Source: Mesorhabditis belari (lineage: Eukaryota > Nematoda > Chromadorea > Rhabditida > Rhabditidae). Taken from it: a DNA stretch of 64,000 nucleotides. The first letter of the stretch is position 1. Every line of letters begins with the position of its first letter. Below, piece by piece: positions 22,601 to 28,365 of the stretch. The stretch is from NCBI GenBank assembly GCA_958450365.1, contig CAUEEP010000740.1, positions 3,695,001 through 3,759,000 of the forward strand, read 5' to 3'. Under the pieces are notes generated by a model. It saw only the letters and a program-made list of their open reading frames with translations, was not told where the DNA came from and ran no database searches. The position numbers were made by a program, and so were the translations under genes.

Positions 22601-24976
22601 TATGGAAATTGTTGCGATGGAGATGGAGATGGAGATGAAGAAGAAAAAGGACCAGTCAAGAAAAGAGTTGCGAATGGAGATGAGATTGATGAGGGACAAC
22701 CTGTAATTCAAGAAACATTATACTGGATTCAATCCACAAAATGAAATGATTCCCCGATTCCCTGAACCAGGCCAGGCCGGAAGCGAGGTTCAAGAGTTTT
22801 TATCGATTGCAAGTGTAAGTTTTTGCAGTCAGGCTAGACAAGAAAAGTCGATCTTTTCTAAAAGCACTCTTCAATCCAAACCTACCTTTGTAATATTTGA
22901 TATGCAATGAATCAGAAGATCGAATATTTGAAGAGATTAAAGAAATCGTGATACAAGGATCGGCGAATGATGCGACAAGTGGAAGGATTGATTGATCAAC
23001 CGGGATTAGAGGGGAATTGCACGAGGAAATGTTTAGAAATGAGTCCTCGGGGAGGTGGCCGGTTATCTAAAACATCGAATTAAATTACATTACAGGCACA
23101 CTCACCACAAGAATCACTCCCAATCGTTGCGAATTCTCGATTCTCCATCGTCTTTCCCCTGGTTTCCCATCGAATTCAATCGAAATCTCTCCTTCATTTT
23201 GTCGAAGCCATGTCTCTTGGGGATCTAAGCAGTCATTTTCATTTTTAAAATAATCAATAATCAGCGAATTATTGATTACTCACATTTTCTGAATGATCGA
23301 TTCCCTTCTTCGCCAAACCATGAGTCAAGTGAATCCACTCTAACCAAATCGATAGTCTAAAGATATAGGATTACGGTAGTTTCTCAAGAGTTGACACATT
23401 TTAAAATATGGCACTAGGCAATCCACCAACTTCTTCATCACTTCCATCATCGCAATCCCTAATTTGATCTTGAACAGCCGATTGGGGAATGCATCGAGAA
23501 TTGTCCACACATCTCCATTCATCTACAATTATGATAACTTTAATGGTTCTTTAAGTTGGACAAGATTACGATAGAGGACAATCCTTTTATTGGTTGGGGG
23601 TGGTTAGCGCCGGGATTTGAACCCTCGACCAACAGGTTACGGGTCCGGCTTACCAGCCGAACGCTCTACCAATGAGCTACACCGGCAAGTATCTCATGCC
23701 GCCAGGATAGGGCCTTATTTCTTATTTCTTTCAATTTTTAGTCTCACCCGGTCGACATGAGAACGTTTCACATAAAACAGGCAATCGATCCGTGCAATTT
23801 CGTAGCGACCATCCAATATCTTCCAAATTTTCGCTTCTAAAATCCTATTTTATTTTACTATATCTATTTCCTACGATATATCCAGCGCTAAACATTTCTC
23901 GATTTCATTCCAAAGCGGCTGATTGAATGCCCAAGACGGATTGTAAGCCGAGAAATTTCCGCTTTTCGATGGGCTATTCAAAAGAGTGAGATCCGGCATG
24001 TAATAGCCTGTAAAGAAAAAAAGTATTCGACATGAATAATGTGAAATAAACAAATACACAACTCAACTGTCCCAATAGCGCTAAAGATCTTGCAGAAAAT
24101 CCATATATATGAAAGAAGAGCGGAATTTTCTAGCCGAGGATCGAACCCGACTAGGATACAAGACTGCTAACCAGTCAGCCATGGCAGCAGAGGTAAGGTC
24201 CAAGGTCTTACGGTACTAAAAACTAACCCGTCCAAAGTTGACCGCTTTGCCAGAGATTTGCCTTTTTTAACTCTCGAATAATCAAATAAGTGTCGAGACG
24301 AGCTGGATAGGAATTGTTTGTTCTAGAAAACAGAAATATCAGTATTTTGCTAGCAATTACCGTTTACAAAGAGATTGCGTCGAATTGAAAGTGATGAGTT
24401 GAGTCGGATCGACGAAATAACAAGAAGTGCCCACTTGTTGCCAAGCTGAAATGTAGCTGTATTTTTCCGGGTTACTTCATTCAAAAGCTTGACCTGAGCA
24501 TGATTTTTGACTTATTGTTAGCCTGGTTCATAAAAATATCTTAATTAATCACCCCAGAAGGCTTAACTTAGAAAAAAGTGCTTGGATAAGGCTTGAACCC
24601 TGGGAGAGTTTAGCTCTAAACCTTGAGCCTGAGCTGGCTTGCCTTAAAATCCGATTGAAACATCTCATTGGCATTGTAAAAAAAGAATTGATTATTTTTC
24701 AACTATAGCCTTATAAATTGTCAAATTTACGTCAAAAAAAAGTTGATTTAAAGTTGCATTCTTTAGCAAAGAAAATCACAAAAATCACGAAAATGTTTCC
24801 AAAAACACAACTTTCTAACCTCTTTCATTCGTCGAGTTTATTTTACAAGTCAATTTGAGGCCTCCTTTCGTCCATGAATATGGATATTGAGCCGAAGCAG
24901 ATACAATTAAAATAAATAATATGTAGCAATGAATCGGTGGAGGCCATCCAATTTCGATTTCCGGTCTTTTTCTCAT
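1150..24976 (-). CDS. Giant modular extracellular protein (C-lectin, LDLa, CUB, sushi, EGF, Ig, LU, GCC2/GCC3, EGF, HYR)
   Basis: Start ATG at 24976 follows TTTTACAG closely, as for a trans-spliced first exon. The N-terminus carries a basic stretch and then a hydrophobic core (YILFILIVSASA), so it is secreted or membrane-bound. About 45-50 exons can be chained on the minus strand; most junctions agree in phase down to about 9 kb. Module order from the N-terminus is C-type lectin, LDLa, CUB-like, sushi, EGF/cbEGF, sushi-like, Ig, jelly-roll-like, Ly6/uPAR-like, CUB-like, GCC2/GCC3, EGF, Ser/Thr-rich stalk, EGFs, lectin-like, HYR-like. Such mosaics (compare SVEP1/polydom type proteins) usually act in matrix or cell-surface recognition; that role is inference. 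Phase conflicts remain near 20.9, 14, 13.7 and 12.5 kb, and the part below 8.6 kb has repeated one-base frame breaks. The Ser/Thr-rich and hydrophobic stretch at 7.5-7.8 kb could instead be the C-terminus of a first gene, making the EGF/HYR part a second gene. Confidence 0.6.
1722..2748. mobile_element. About 1 kb foldback element with about 300-bp arms
   Basis: The left arm at about 1722-1985 (ending near CTCGGGGATTTCAGC) is the diverged reverse complement of about 2430-2746. Shared words are GATTTTTGAAAAG, CAATTAAGAACA, TGAGGAACTGAAAAAT and AATTACAGGAT. The loop (1986-2430) holds a plus-strand open stretch at 1976-2125 with an acceptor/donor-like frame and a segment at 2175-2230 that is also present at 11.34-11.40 kb (AATTTGTGCC...GGGTTTTCAT). 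No transposase was recognised. Non-autonomous foldback transposon. Confidence 0.65.
2780..3540 (-). other. Lectin-like module of the mosaic gene
   Basis: Exons: about 3440-3540 (after CAAATTTAG; reads FLSITDRWVRLNGTKVIPVT and PYIWRF, donor GTAAGT), about 3265-3365 (ICVSSPRNITNTNSNEW then AYEVCTLPLENESQNF), and about 2985-3265 (GQLTSRQNFSRVNVTT, WSCFCMKEK, THNCTSW, donor GTTAGA). A one-base break separates the last two near 3265. Further short Cys-containing exons may follow at about 2853-2900. Three or more Cys plus Trp-rich spacing suggest a lectin-like extracellular fold, but I cannot assign a family. Confidence 0.45.
3970..5960 (-). pseudogene. Array of EGF-like exons with several frame breaks
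   Basis: EGF signatures are clear but split between frames: CLNGGTCEEIDGLTTHCRCR with GFTGQNC (5870-5940), GYQGRKCE (5700-5740), DECDLFCVNGICDTDGG then CHCLDGWSGF (5570-5660), CQNGGYC (4940-5000), CQNG then GSCANDV and YICSCP (4690-4770), and CQNGGTC with NATGDDQRFKGNAC (4010-4140). At least four changes of frame occur inside single EGF domains, for example at a run of five C's (plus strand, 5601-5605) and four C's (4746-4749). Splice sites are otherwise intact. Either assembly indels in homopolymers or a decaying domain array. Confidence 0.5.
6193..7103. mobile_element. Foldback element, about 0.9 kb
   Basis: Arms at about 6193-6345 and 6955-7103 are imperfect reverse complements. Shared words on the two arms are GACTTGTAGATGATGCC, TCAAAATCTATTGAACT, ACAAGAAATCTCCTAG and TTTGAGTTA. 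The centre is AT-rich with no ORF. It sits in an intron between the stalk and EGF exons of the mosaic gene. Confidence 0.65.
7150..7780 (-). other. EGF fragment, short exon and Ser/Thr-rich stalk of the mosaic gene
   Basis: After TTCTCAG at about 7770 the minus strand reads TTQEANNGSSVLNTTTKTLT, continuing Ser/Thr-rich for about 50 residues, then DSCIWTTNIQSQTF and a hydrophobic run TIYSIILLTIILA followed by a stop if unspliced. A next exon after TTTATTTCAG at about 7490 reads NTPLNMSICANLMFNASSDS with donor GTAAAT. Below that an EGF-like DECANMGCEYGHC is followed by a frame change to AGCVCHSR (about 7255-7265). A mucin-like stalk, O-glycosylation likely; the hydrophobic run could be a transmembrane or C-terminal signal. 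Confidence 0.5.
7808..7902. repeat. GTC/GTT trinucleotide tract
   Basis: Runs of GTCGTC, GTTGTTG and GTCGTTGTCG over about 95 bp. It is in an intron and non-coding in this context. Confidence 0.85.
8335..9100 (-). other. EGF-like exons of the mosaic gene
   Basis: Four EGF units: TCQVLGCKNGGICEEKALIC with CPIGYFG (9006-9092), NDCALVLDLCTSNYCFNNGD with ICHCK (8862-8967), GFHGKRCEERNEE (8700-8818), and a long unit with QKCQCEMGHGVCEFPPQSDP (8480-8650) closing with KCNCQSG then GYSGDFCEYHVTDEFC (8349-8420). A one-base frame break lies at GGG (plus strand, 8492-8494) just before KCNCQSG: with two G's the EGF reads through. Phases agree at all other junctions. Confidence 0.6.
9190..10520 (-). other. 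Ephrin-receptor-like Cys-rich (GCC2/GCC3) block of the mosaic gene
   Basis: Repeated C-P-x-G-[YF] units: GCPSGWEKRNHIC (about 10418-10450), ECPSGYFHKDGYGCELCPIG and LCPSGFYSIDG (10093-10377), SGSSFCSKCPYNMITLKKGM (9973-10058), KCLPGYQSMAIDGMIECIEC and ECPKEMTTMKSA (9195-9367). The spacing C-x2-C-P-x-G/x-T with a terminal T-x-S-x-G-S/x-C matches GCC2_GCC3 repeats. The exons join in phase. A family A element lies in the intron at 9530-9730. Confidence 0.65.
9530..9732. mobile_element. Family A inverted-repeat element, copy 1
   Basis: Left arm GCGCCAAATTTTTTTGCGCA, then CACCATAACTTTCTTCTAAG and AATCTTTATGATTTTG; right arm is the reverse complement ending GCAAACTGCGCAAAAAAA. It is diverged relative to the copies at 16.8, 22.1, 32.9 and 62.1 kb. 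In an intron. Confidence 0.8.
10560..12620 (-). other. CUB-like / Cys-rich extracellular block of the mosaic gene
   Basis: Exons include KKPTLTGFGKCLDERRTSLE (about 12533-12608), NSRISGVYPIIFAVPLPKIT to ERIKWK (about 12338-12506), LILPDFSMKNIKSHPENGSF with QIYDENSNQEIFCEF (about 12017-12176), NFVCTQKGNKTNCRQDSCGE running on to HCEKLSYAVQSQFDSLG (11740-11955), ISGMDESWL (about 11015-11045), ISCDPLNEWIVNVNADQT (about 10890-10980), RYFSYSLTKNSEPNCAEFIV (about 10770-10850) and LIATDRFCQPEYINFVHSSN (about 10585-10723). Beta-rich segments with paired Cys suggest CUB folds. The reading between the first two exons crosses a TGA at 12514-12516 or needs a frame change. Confidence 0.5.
11398..11722. repeat. 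Minisatellite of ATACGGTTC-containing units
   Basis: Tandem units built from AATACGGTTCC and TTTTTTGATCTAATACGGTT in varying order, about 325 bp, about 16 occurrences of TACGG. Units differ in length, so it is a compound array. In an intron of the mosaic gene. Confidence 0.9.
12768..13372. mobile_element. Foldback element, about 0.6 kb
   Basis: Arms at 12768-12910 and 13195-13372 are reverse complements. Shared words: GGACGATTTCGCTACGCCGC, ATCGAGCATGGGGAACACGA, CCATTCTCAATGGTTCACAA, AAAACGCTTGCA. The ends carry GTTACAGTA-like sequence. The loop has GC-rich unique DNA. No transposase ORF. Confidence 0.8.
13430..13600. repeat. TCTAGA-rich internal repeat
   Basis: Repeated and partly palindromic units of CTCTAATCTAGA / GAATACTCTAATCTAGAC, ending with the inverted GTCTAGATTAGAGT. 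In an intron. Confidence 0.7.
13640..13985 (-). other. Ly6/uPAR-like (LU) module of the mosaic gene
   Basis: Reading GTKCYSCSNDADCKTIKQCD, RGEICYSKLAFYMDTKFVDQ with GC, then after an intron DCILEESANCCDRDYCN. The CysxxCys start, C-x(5-6)-C spacing and closing C-C-x-x-D-x-C-N are diagnostic of LU (Ly6/uPAR) domains. The exon just upstream (13932-14012) reads SCKCREGKAEYLGECVER. The join between the two LU exons does not keep phase with any visible GT donor, so one boundary is wrong or there is an indel. Confidence 0.65.
14024..14655. mobile_element. Foldback element, about 0.63 kb
   Basis: Termini GGGTGATCAAAAAAGTTC and its reverse complement GAACTTTTTGATCACC. Inner arms share GCATTGTAGTGCACTGGAGG, CTAAATCATCCTGATCAAAG and GAAATGCTCCCCAGGATTTC. 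The CAGGGTGATCAAAAAAGTT start is of the Tc1/mariner terminal type. No transposase. It lies between exons of the mosaic gene. Confidence 0.8.
14698..14850. repeat. Minisatellite, units of CACAAGTTGACACAACTCGCAG type
   Basis: Five or so units of GTTGACAAGTTGACACAACT / CGCAGTTGTTCACAAGTTGA with small variations. Many sub-units are self-complementary (CAACT/AGTTG), so the array can form hairpins. Confidence 0.9.
14995..15067 (-). tRNA. tRNA-like sequence, probable pseudogene
   Basis: On the minus strand an A-box-like GTGGTGTGATGGTTAGCA is followed 30 bp later by the degenerate B box GGGTTCGGGGCC. No canonical anticodon stem can be drawn (CCGGTGAGCGG at that place). It shares GTTGTGGTGTRATGSTTAGC and the CCGRTRAGCG block with the copy at 40.95 kb, so both belong to one tRNA-derived family. 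Confidence 0.6.
15070..16200 (-). other. Jelly-roll-like (CUB/MAM-type) module of the mosaic gene
   Basis: Exons join in phase: GRLGTFVEFSDSN (16148-16187), WRVLDDNRILRFPFGDK (15705-15756), ARFGPIDTESDWILLNLWIN through YKIVNSGYYSIP to LYLEYLYCAE (15325-15605), TKIGLTHYPRTRIEKKAQ (15230-15283), and GSCSKDSIEFHQSFAECLP (about 15110-15180). Beta-strand-like alternation and a late Cys suggest a CUB or MAM fold. An insertion of N-R-E-E repeats (codons AAT AGA GAA GAA) within it is low-complexity. Confidence 0.55.
16230..17215 (-). other. Immunoglobulin-like domain of the mosaic gene
   Basis: GSSEIGCSFLSKRNCLLDAS, then EGETLTLYCNYRQSCKN (17073-17190), RVYWIDEEGKRIEKMNATKI and ARVLLVKYDTK (16419-16526), ISDSRIYICASEEGNEIVEK and EIKVSVIPSF (16245-16362). 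This shows C in strand B, W in strand C and the D-x-x-x-Y-x-C of strand F, a standard Ig pattern. All three introns keep phase. A family A element is inserted in the intron at 16.8-17.0 kb. Confidence 0.7.
16788..16986. mobile_element. Family A inverted-repeat element, copy 2
   Basis: Starts GGGCTAGGCTAATTTCCGCA and ends TTGCGGAAATTAGCCTACCC. Inner arms CGCCATAACTTTCTTCTAAG and its complement. In the Ig-domain intron. Confidence 0.85.
17265..18550 (-). other. Sushi/CUB-like block of the mosaic gene
   Basis: In-phase exons: LPECSKFDLIEKIKDENTSQ and LYYKYFETVS (about 18442-18540), TWELDNTDLWGNIYKEKDIP (about 18060-18118), KCNGSQSDSWVSLNKAQYLP and GTGHC (about 17930-18015), ESLQETWDPTYCSPKGSWVG (about 17480-17537), KNECLLPGNKLIEATSRSLE and FATISCKYSGYTLLG (about 17250-17385). 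C-L-L-P-G-N then ISC and YSGY resemble sushi (CCP) spacing. Confidence 0.55.
17838..17926. repeat. Tandem 15-mer GTGATCGTTTGTATA
   Basis: Five to six copies of (GTGATCGTTTGTATA) with AGTAATC variants. It is the source of a spurious IVCIVIVC open frame on the plus strand. Confidence 0.9.
18590..19320. repeat. GC-rich minisatellite, 16-bp unit
   Basis: About 0.7 kb of tandem CACCCTCGTAACGAGT units with many short-deletion variants (CACCCGAACGAGT, CACCCCGTAACGAGT). The start is flanked by GGCTAGGGAAGGCTAGGGAA repeats and the end by a palindromic CACTTGATCTACCG / AGTAGATCAAGTAGATC. Strikingly GC-rich against its AT-rich surroundings. It lies inside an intron of the mosaic gene. Confidence 0.95.
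19465..19965 (-). other. EGF and calcium-binding EGF exons of the mosaic gene
   Basis: ELCGDGEIMERAGYPGGYTC with NCPLKQQFNGTTC (about 19845-19955), then the cbEGF start AIDECADGSSQCDLQNSICV (about 19570-19632) and SDSYFCNCTSNYIEGENHSC (about 19465-19533). D-E-C with following C-x(5)-C-x-N is the cbEGF pattern. Phases agree. Confidence 0.65.
20672..20742 (+). tRNA. tRNA-like (anticodon position CCA, Trp-type), left arm
   Basis: A box TAGCCAAGTGG and B box GGTTCGATCCC are intact. The anticodon arm TTCGC-TTCCAGA-GCGAC closes with four pairs and places CCA at 34-36 after U33. The T stem CGGG/CCCG pairs. The D stem has two mismatches and the 5' acceptor strand does not pair with the 3' TTCGGTT, so it is probably not a functional tRNA. 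It ends in TTTTTT, a pol III stop. Confidence 0.6.
20893..20964 (-). tRNA. tRNA-like (anticodon position CCA, Trp-type), right arm
   Basis: Minus-strand mirror of the left-arm copy: A box TAGCCAATTGG, the same anticodon loop TTCCAGA, B box AGTTCGATCCC with one change. The acceptor is again unpaired. Confidence 0.6.
21840..23345 (-). other. CUB-like block of the mosaic gene
   Basis: In-phase exons: VDSLDSWFGEEGNRSFRK (about 23280-23340), PQETWLRQNEGEISIEFDGK and RRWRIENSQRLGVILV (23107-23225), ITGHLPEDSFLNISSCNSPL through ADPCITISLISS to LHIKYYK (22887-23068), CPSSISSPFATLFLTGPFSS with LLTFAFHIKPFDLKP (22482-22700), ISSPQNTKTITKSCLPLCAS and VKVFLSSASGRFVAKIRYSQ (21838-21980). W-R-I, a hydrophobic-alternating pattern and Y-Y-K before a Cys are CUB-like; a Ser-Pro loop (SSSSPSPSPSQQ) is inserted. 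Confidence 0.6.
22105..22352. mobile_element. Family A inverted-repeat element, copy 3
   Basis: Starts GAGTAGCCTTACTTTGCGCC and ends GGCGCAAAGTAGCCTATCCC. Inner arms: AACTCGCCATAACTTTCTTC, AATCTTTATGATT, and the reverse complements. One of the best preserved copies; in a CUB intron. Confidence 0.9.
23430..23522 (-). other. LDL-receptor class A module of the mosaic gene
   Basis: Reads CVDNSRCIPQSAVQDQIRDC followed by DDGSDE, the calcium-binding acidic end of LDLa domains. The first Cys pair sits in the preceding lectin exon end. The exon is followed by a family C terminus (about 23365-23410) in the intron. Confidence 0.75.
23602..23686 (-). tRNA. tRNA-like sequence with long variable region
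   Basis: Minus strand: 5' GCCGGTGTAGCTCATTGGTA then GAGC gives a perfect D stem (GCTC/GAGC). The anticodon hairpin TTCGGCTGGTAAGCCGGA has GGT in a 6- or 8-base loop. A variable region of about 17 bases precedes the B box GGGTTCAAATCCC. T-stem and acceptor pairing are poor. The long variable arm recalls leucine/serine tRNAs and the nematode-specific V-arm (nev) tRNAs; whether it is functional is unclear. Confidence 0.55.
23748..24976 (-). other. Signal peptide and C-type lectin domain of the mosaic gene
   Basis: Four or five exons in phase: signal peptide exon 24820-24976, then WQQVGTSCYFVDPTQLITFN with SLCKR (24361-24445), RLDTYLIIRELKKANLWQSG then QLWTG (about 24235-24323), YYMPDLTLLNSPSKSGNFSA, WAFNQPLWNEIEKCLALDIS (23873-24008), and DIGWSLRNCTDRLPVLCETF with SCRPG (23748-23845). 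Trp, paired Cys and the closing W-x(3)-C-x(5)-P-x-L-C-E fit a CTLD, though Ca/sugar motifs EPN/WND are not evident. Confidence 0.65.
24131..24193 (-). tRNA. tRNA-like remnant
   Basis: Minus strand: A box TGGCTGACTGG (perfect consensus), D stem GCTG/CAGT, B box GGGTTCGATCC with a paired T stem. The distance between boxes is too short and no anticodon stem forms, so this is a tRNA-derived pseudogene. In an intron of the mosaic gene. Confidence 0.55.
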
Positions 24977-24979
24977 CAC

Positions 24980-24987
24980 TGTTCTGT
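24980..24987 (-). promoter_or_regulatory. Probable trans-splice (spliced leader) acceptor
   Basis: TTTTACAG lies 7 bases before the ATG of the mosaic gene, with an AT-rich upstream region and no visible upstream exon. Confidence 0.45.
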
Positions 24988-24989
24988 AA

Positions 24990-25890
24990 AATAAAAGGGA
25001 TGAAGTGAAGAAAAAAAAATAAGATTGAATAACAGAAAAGAATCAGAAGAGAAACAGGAGCTAATTTCGAGCGTTAAACGAAAACAGAAAAAGAAATAAA
25101 GAAAAGAAAAAATCCCCTCGATAGTCATTTTTGGTGAGAGAAGGGTGGGGCTCTCTTTTCGCTTCTTATCACCACACTCCGTGATTCAAAGAAAGCCTAA
25201 ATGACGAGTATAGAACCAACTTTTTTTTTTCCATAAGTTTGTCCAAAAGCACGGCTTAAGTCTGTAATCGGCTTCTAATGCTGATACTTATTGGCTAAAT
25301 TGGTGCCAAAATCGCATATCACTGACTATTCAATATCTGCAATTAACTTCTTACGACATTAAAATTAAAGCCTGAATACTGTAATTGGGGTTACTATAGC
25401 TACAGTAGAGCTTGGTTACTGTAGCTACAGTAAAGCTTGGTTACTGTAGCTGGAGTATAGGAGTGTCTTTTAGAAAATCAAATAACAATAACTAACAAAA
25501 AGAAGACTTCTCACAACGACCAAAATGGAAAGCAGGCCTAAATGTGACTGTGACACGCTTTTCTGAAGATGAAGAGATGAAACAATCAAGAGAGCTCCTC
25601 AAAAACAAACACAAAACAATGTGCCACAACAAGAGGCGATCTTTTCTCCTTTTCCCCTTCTTTTCCTCTCATCGAGATCTCCTGAAGTCTTTTCTTTTCC
25701 CTTTTTCCCCTATTTCCTTTTGTCCTTTTGATTACCCTCACTGCTTTTCACTCTATTTAACACCTCATTTAAACGAGATTTATCAATAAATACATAAATA
25801 AATAAATAAATAAAATAAAGCTATCAAGCAATCACAGATTATCAATAGAAAGACATGGTTTAAAATGGTCTATTTGAGATTGAATACTTT
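24990..25890. other. Intergenic region upstream of the mosaic gene
   Basis: No gene seen. It contains three imperfect units of TTACTGTAGCTACAGTAAAGC (25385-25460), a polypyrimidine stretch (25625-25760) and an AAATAAATAAAT microsatellite (25788-25815). Confidence 0.6.
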
Positions 25891-25899
25891 CCGATATCG

Positions 25900-27749
25900 T
25901 TAATGAAGAGTGTTTAAAGTCTAAAAAAAGTCTAGAAATTGATTTTTCTCCAGAAAACTTGGCAATTTACCTCTTCAACCTGTTTCTTTGTATCATTCGG
26001 TCCTTCCACCGAGTGTCCGATCACTCTTTTGTCCACATAGATTGCATGATCGTTGCCACCCTAAAAATATTATAGTGTGATGGATGGTAACCTCTTCTCC
26101 AAGAACTGCTAATGTTTCCGAATTTATCTAAAAGTTAGACTAATTAAACTCGAGTTCCAATTGATAGACTCAATAAAATGAATAATTCTAATCGATTCCC
26201 CGACCCCGAAAACCCTGGGTACAAATTCCCAGCTGAATATCCTTTTATAGCATCTACAATGAAAAAGAAAAATCCTTGAATTTGACCTGTTTTTTCTACA
26301 AATTCTGCGTTCTTTTCGTTCCTTGTGTCACTCAAACAGTAGTAAATTTCTGGAGTACTCATTCAAAAGTTCCCTTTAACTCTAAAAACCTCCTTTAACG
26401 GACTAGAGCCGTTTTTGTTTCTCTTTCTGTTTCTCTTCTTCTATTTAAAAAGTGCAGATTGAGTACCAAATGGAACTTTAGCAAGAGCATTGGGCCATTC
26501 ACTTACAGGCATCGTGCGATCGCCAAAGAAATGAATCGTTTCGAAATCGTTCTCCAAATATTGCAAGCAATACGTTTTATCCCATCCATTCGGGTAAACA
26601 TCCACCGAGATTTGGCCTCCTAAAAACAGTTGCTAGATGTTTATTTACTGGCTAACCAATGGCAAATGTGAGACCATAACTGCTGAATTTCTCCTCTAGT
26701 ATCTTCACGAATGTTTCGCGGATCTAAAAGTTCGTTTGGTCCACAAGTATCACAATGGGCAAACTTTATGCTCTTTATCGTAGGCAACAAAATGTTCTCT
26801 TTCCTCGTGCGAACAGCTTCTTCCGATTGGTGAGAAATTGATCATACCCTGGATTTAGTTGAATTAGCGTAATGCTTGTCTATTTTTCAGCATCCCTCCA
26901 GAATTCTTTTTCATGCCCTAACTACAGTACAGTTTTCATTATTTCAAATCAACCTTCCGAAACTCCACGAAATTCCCTCGCTTATGTGGCAATCTCAGCT
27001 TCGAGAAGTACTCGAGAACGAAATTGATCAAATCCTGGAGTTTCTCCTCGCCCATTTGATCTTGGATCAGCTGAAATGGGATAATTAGATAAATTACCTG
27101 CAAAAAAAAGCTACCTTGGTTGAGTATTGATCTTTACCGTGAAATCCAACGACACCATTTTCGGCGAACACATAGTCAAAACTGCTGACTACTGAAAAAA
27201 ACTAGGTATTTGTTAAAAGCTAACATTAAACTAAATTAAGTGTTAATTTCAAAAGCTTACACTTATCGTGATCGCTATCGGCCAATTGTTCGGTAATCTT
27301 ATTCAAATCAGAGCCACCAACGACCGCAATTGGGACACCTTTTGCTCGAACGTCCATCAAGAAGCTACGCATTTCAGGATTGATCCCCTGAGAATAAATT
27401 TGGGTTCAAGTTAGGTTATAATTGAATTTGGGAGCCTTTAGAACTCTTAGTTGAAGTAATATCTGTAGAGTATCATATAGGGAAATTAGAGGAGCCTGAG
27501 ATTATTGCAGGTTTACAGTTGTGAATATCAAAAACTTAGCATGATTGTGTAATGGGGTCAAGAATTCAAATGTGCTGAGGTTGAAGTTGAATGCAAATTG
27601 GTTTTAAAAAGCAAGTTATGTTCTTATACAGTGGTGTGACACATTTGCTAATGATTTAAAAAGACCAACAGTAAAAAATTTGCATATCTTACCCGTCTTG
27701 CTGCAGTCAGCGTTCCATCAACATCGAATAACAGCAAAGTCTTCCCCAT
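25900..27749 (-). CDS. PMM2: Phosphomannomutase (PMM2 family)
   Basis: Converts mannose-6-phosphate to mannose-1-phosphate for GDP-mannose and N-glycosylation, in the cytosol. Nine exons join in phase to 247 aa, the usual family length. The N-terminal FDVDGTLT is the HAD nucleophile motif (Asp plus DxDGT). [76 protein letters not shown] and GHSVEGP all match PMM blocks. The start at 27749 is preceded by ATTTAG, a likely SL acceptor, and cfp-1 ends about 617 bp upstream on the same strand, compatible with an operon. No frame breaks. In C. elegans the homologue F52B11.2 is likewise next to cfp-1. Confidence 0.93.
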
Positions 27750-28127
27750 TCTAAATGGCACAATTAGCACTTCAAATATTTGTTTAAAAATGAAGAAAAA
27801 GCGATAAATCTTGTAAATTTTTTCTACAAAGAGCATTTTTTTGAAAATCAAAAATTGTTTAAACATTTTTATTCATAATATCAAGATAACCCGTAAGAAG
27901 ACATACACGCAGTGAATCAAAATTATTAATCGGAAACAAATGAATTTTTAAATCCACGTGGAAAACGTTCTATCTAAGAAGAATTAAATGATGAAATGGA
28001 GAGAAAAGGGGAAGAGTGGGGACACGTTTTGTGTACAAAAAGAGATTTAGACGTGGAAAGGAATTGAAGCAATCAAAAAAACGTTGAAAATCAAAGCGGG
28101 AAATATTTGATTTCCATTCTTCTATCA

Positions 28128-28300
28128 TAATCTTGGCTCAACTTTCATCCAATCTATCTACTTTTCTAGCTTTCGATGTCTTTTGTGAACCAAAAGAAAC
28201 GAAGAGCGAAGAACAAAAAGCTACAAAAAGTAGATAGATTTGATAAACTAGAGCCAAGATTACGGTACTTTTAAAAAGATGACACATTTTAGAAAATATT
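28128..28300. mobile_element. Family C short inverted-repeat element
   Basis: ATCATAATCTTGGCTCAACT on the left and the mirrored GAGCCAAGATTACGGTACTT with GATGACACATTTTAGAAAAT on the right. It lies between cfp-1 and the phosphomannomutase gene. Confidence 0.7.
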
Positions 28301-28365
28301 GAGATCTTTCTCACATTTTATCATTAGTAAATAGTGTACTACTGGAAATTCAAATGATGATACGA

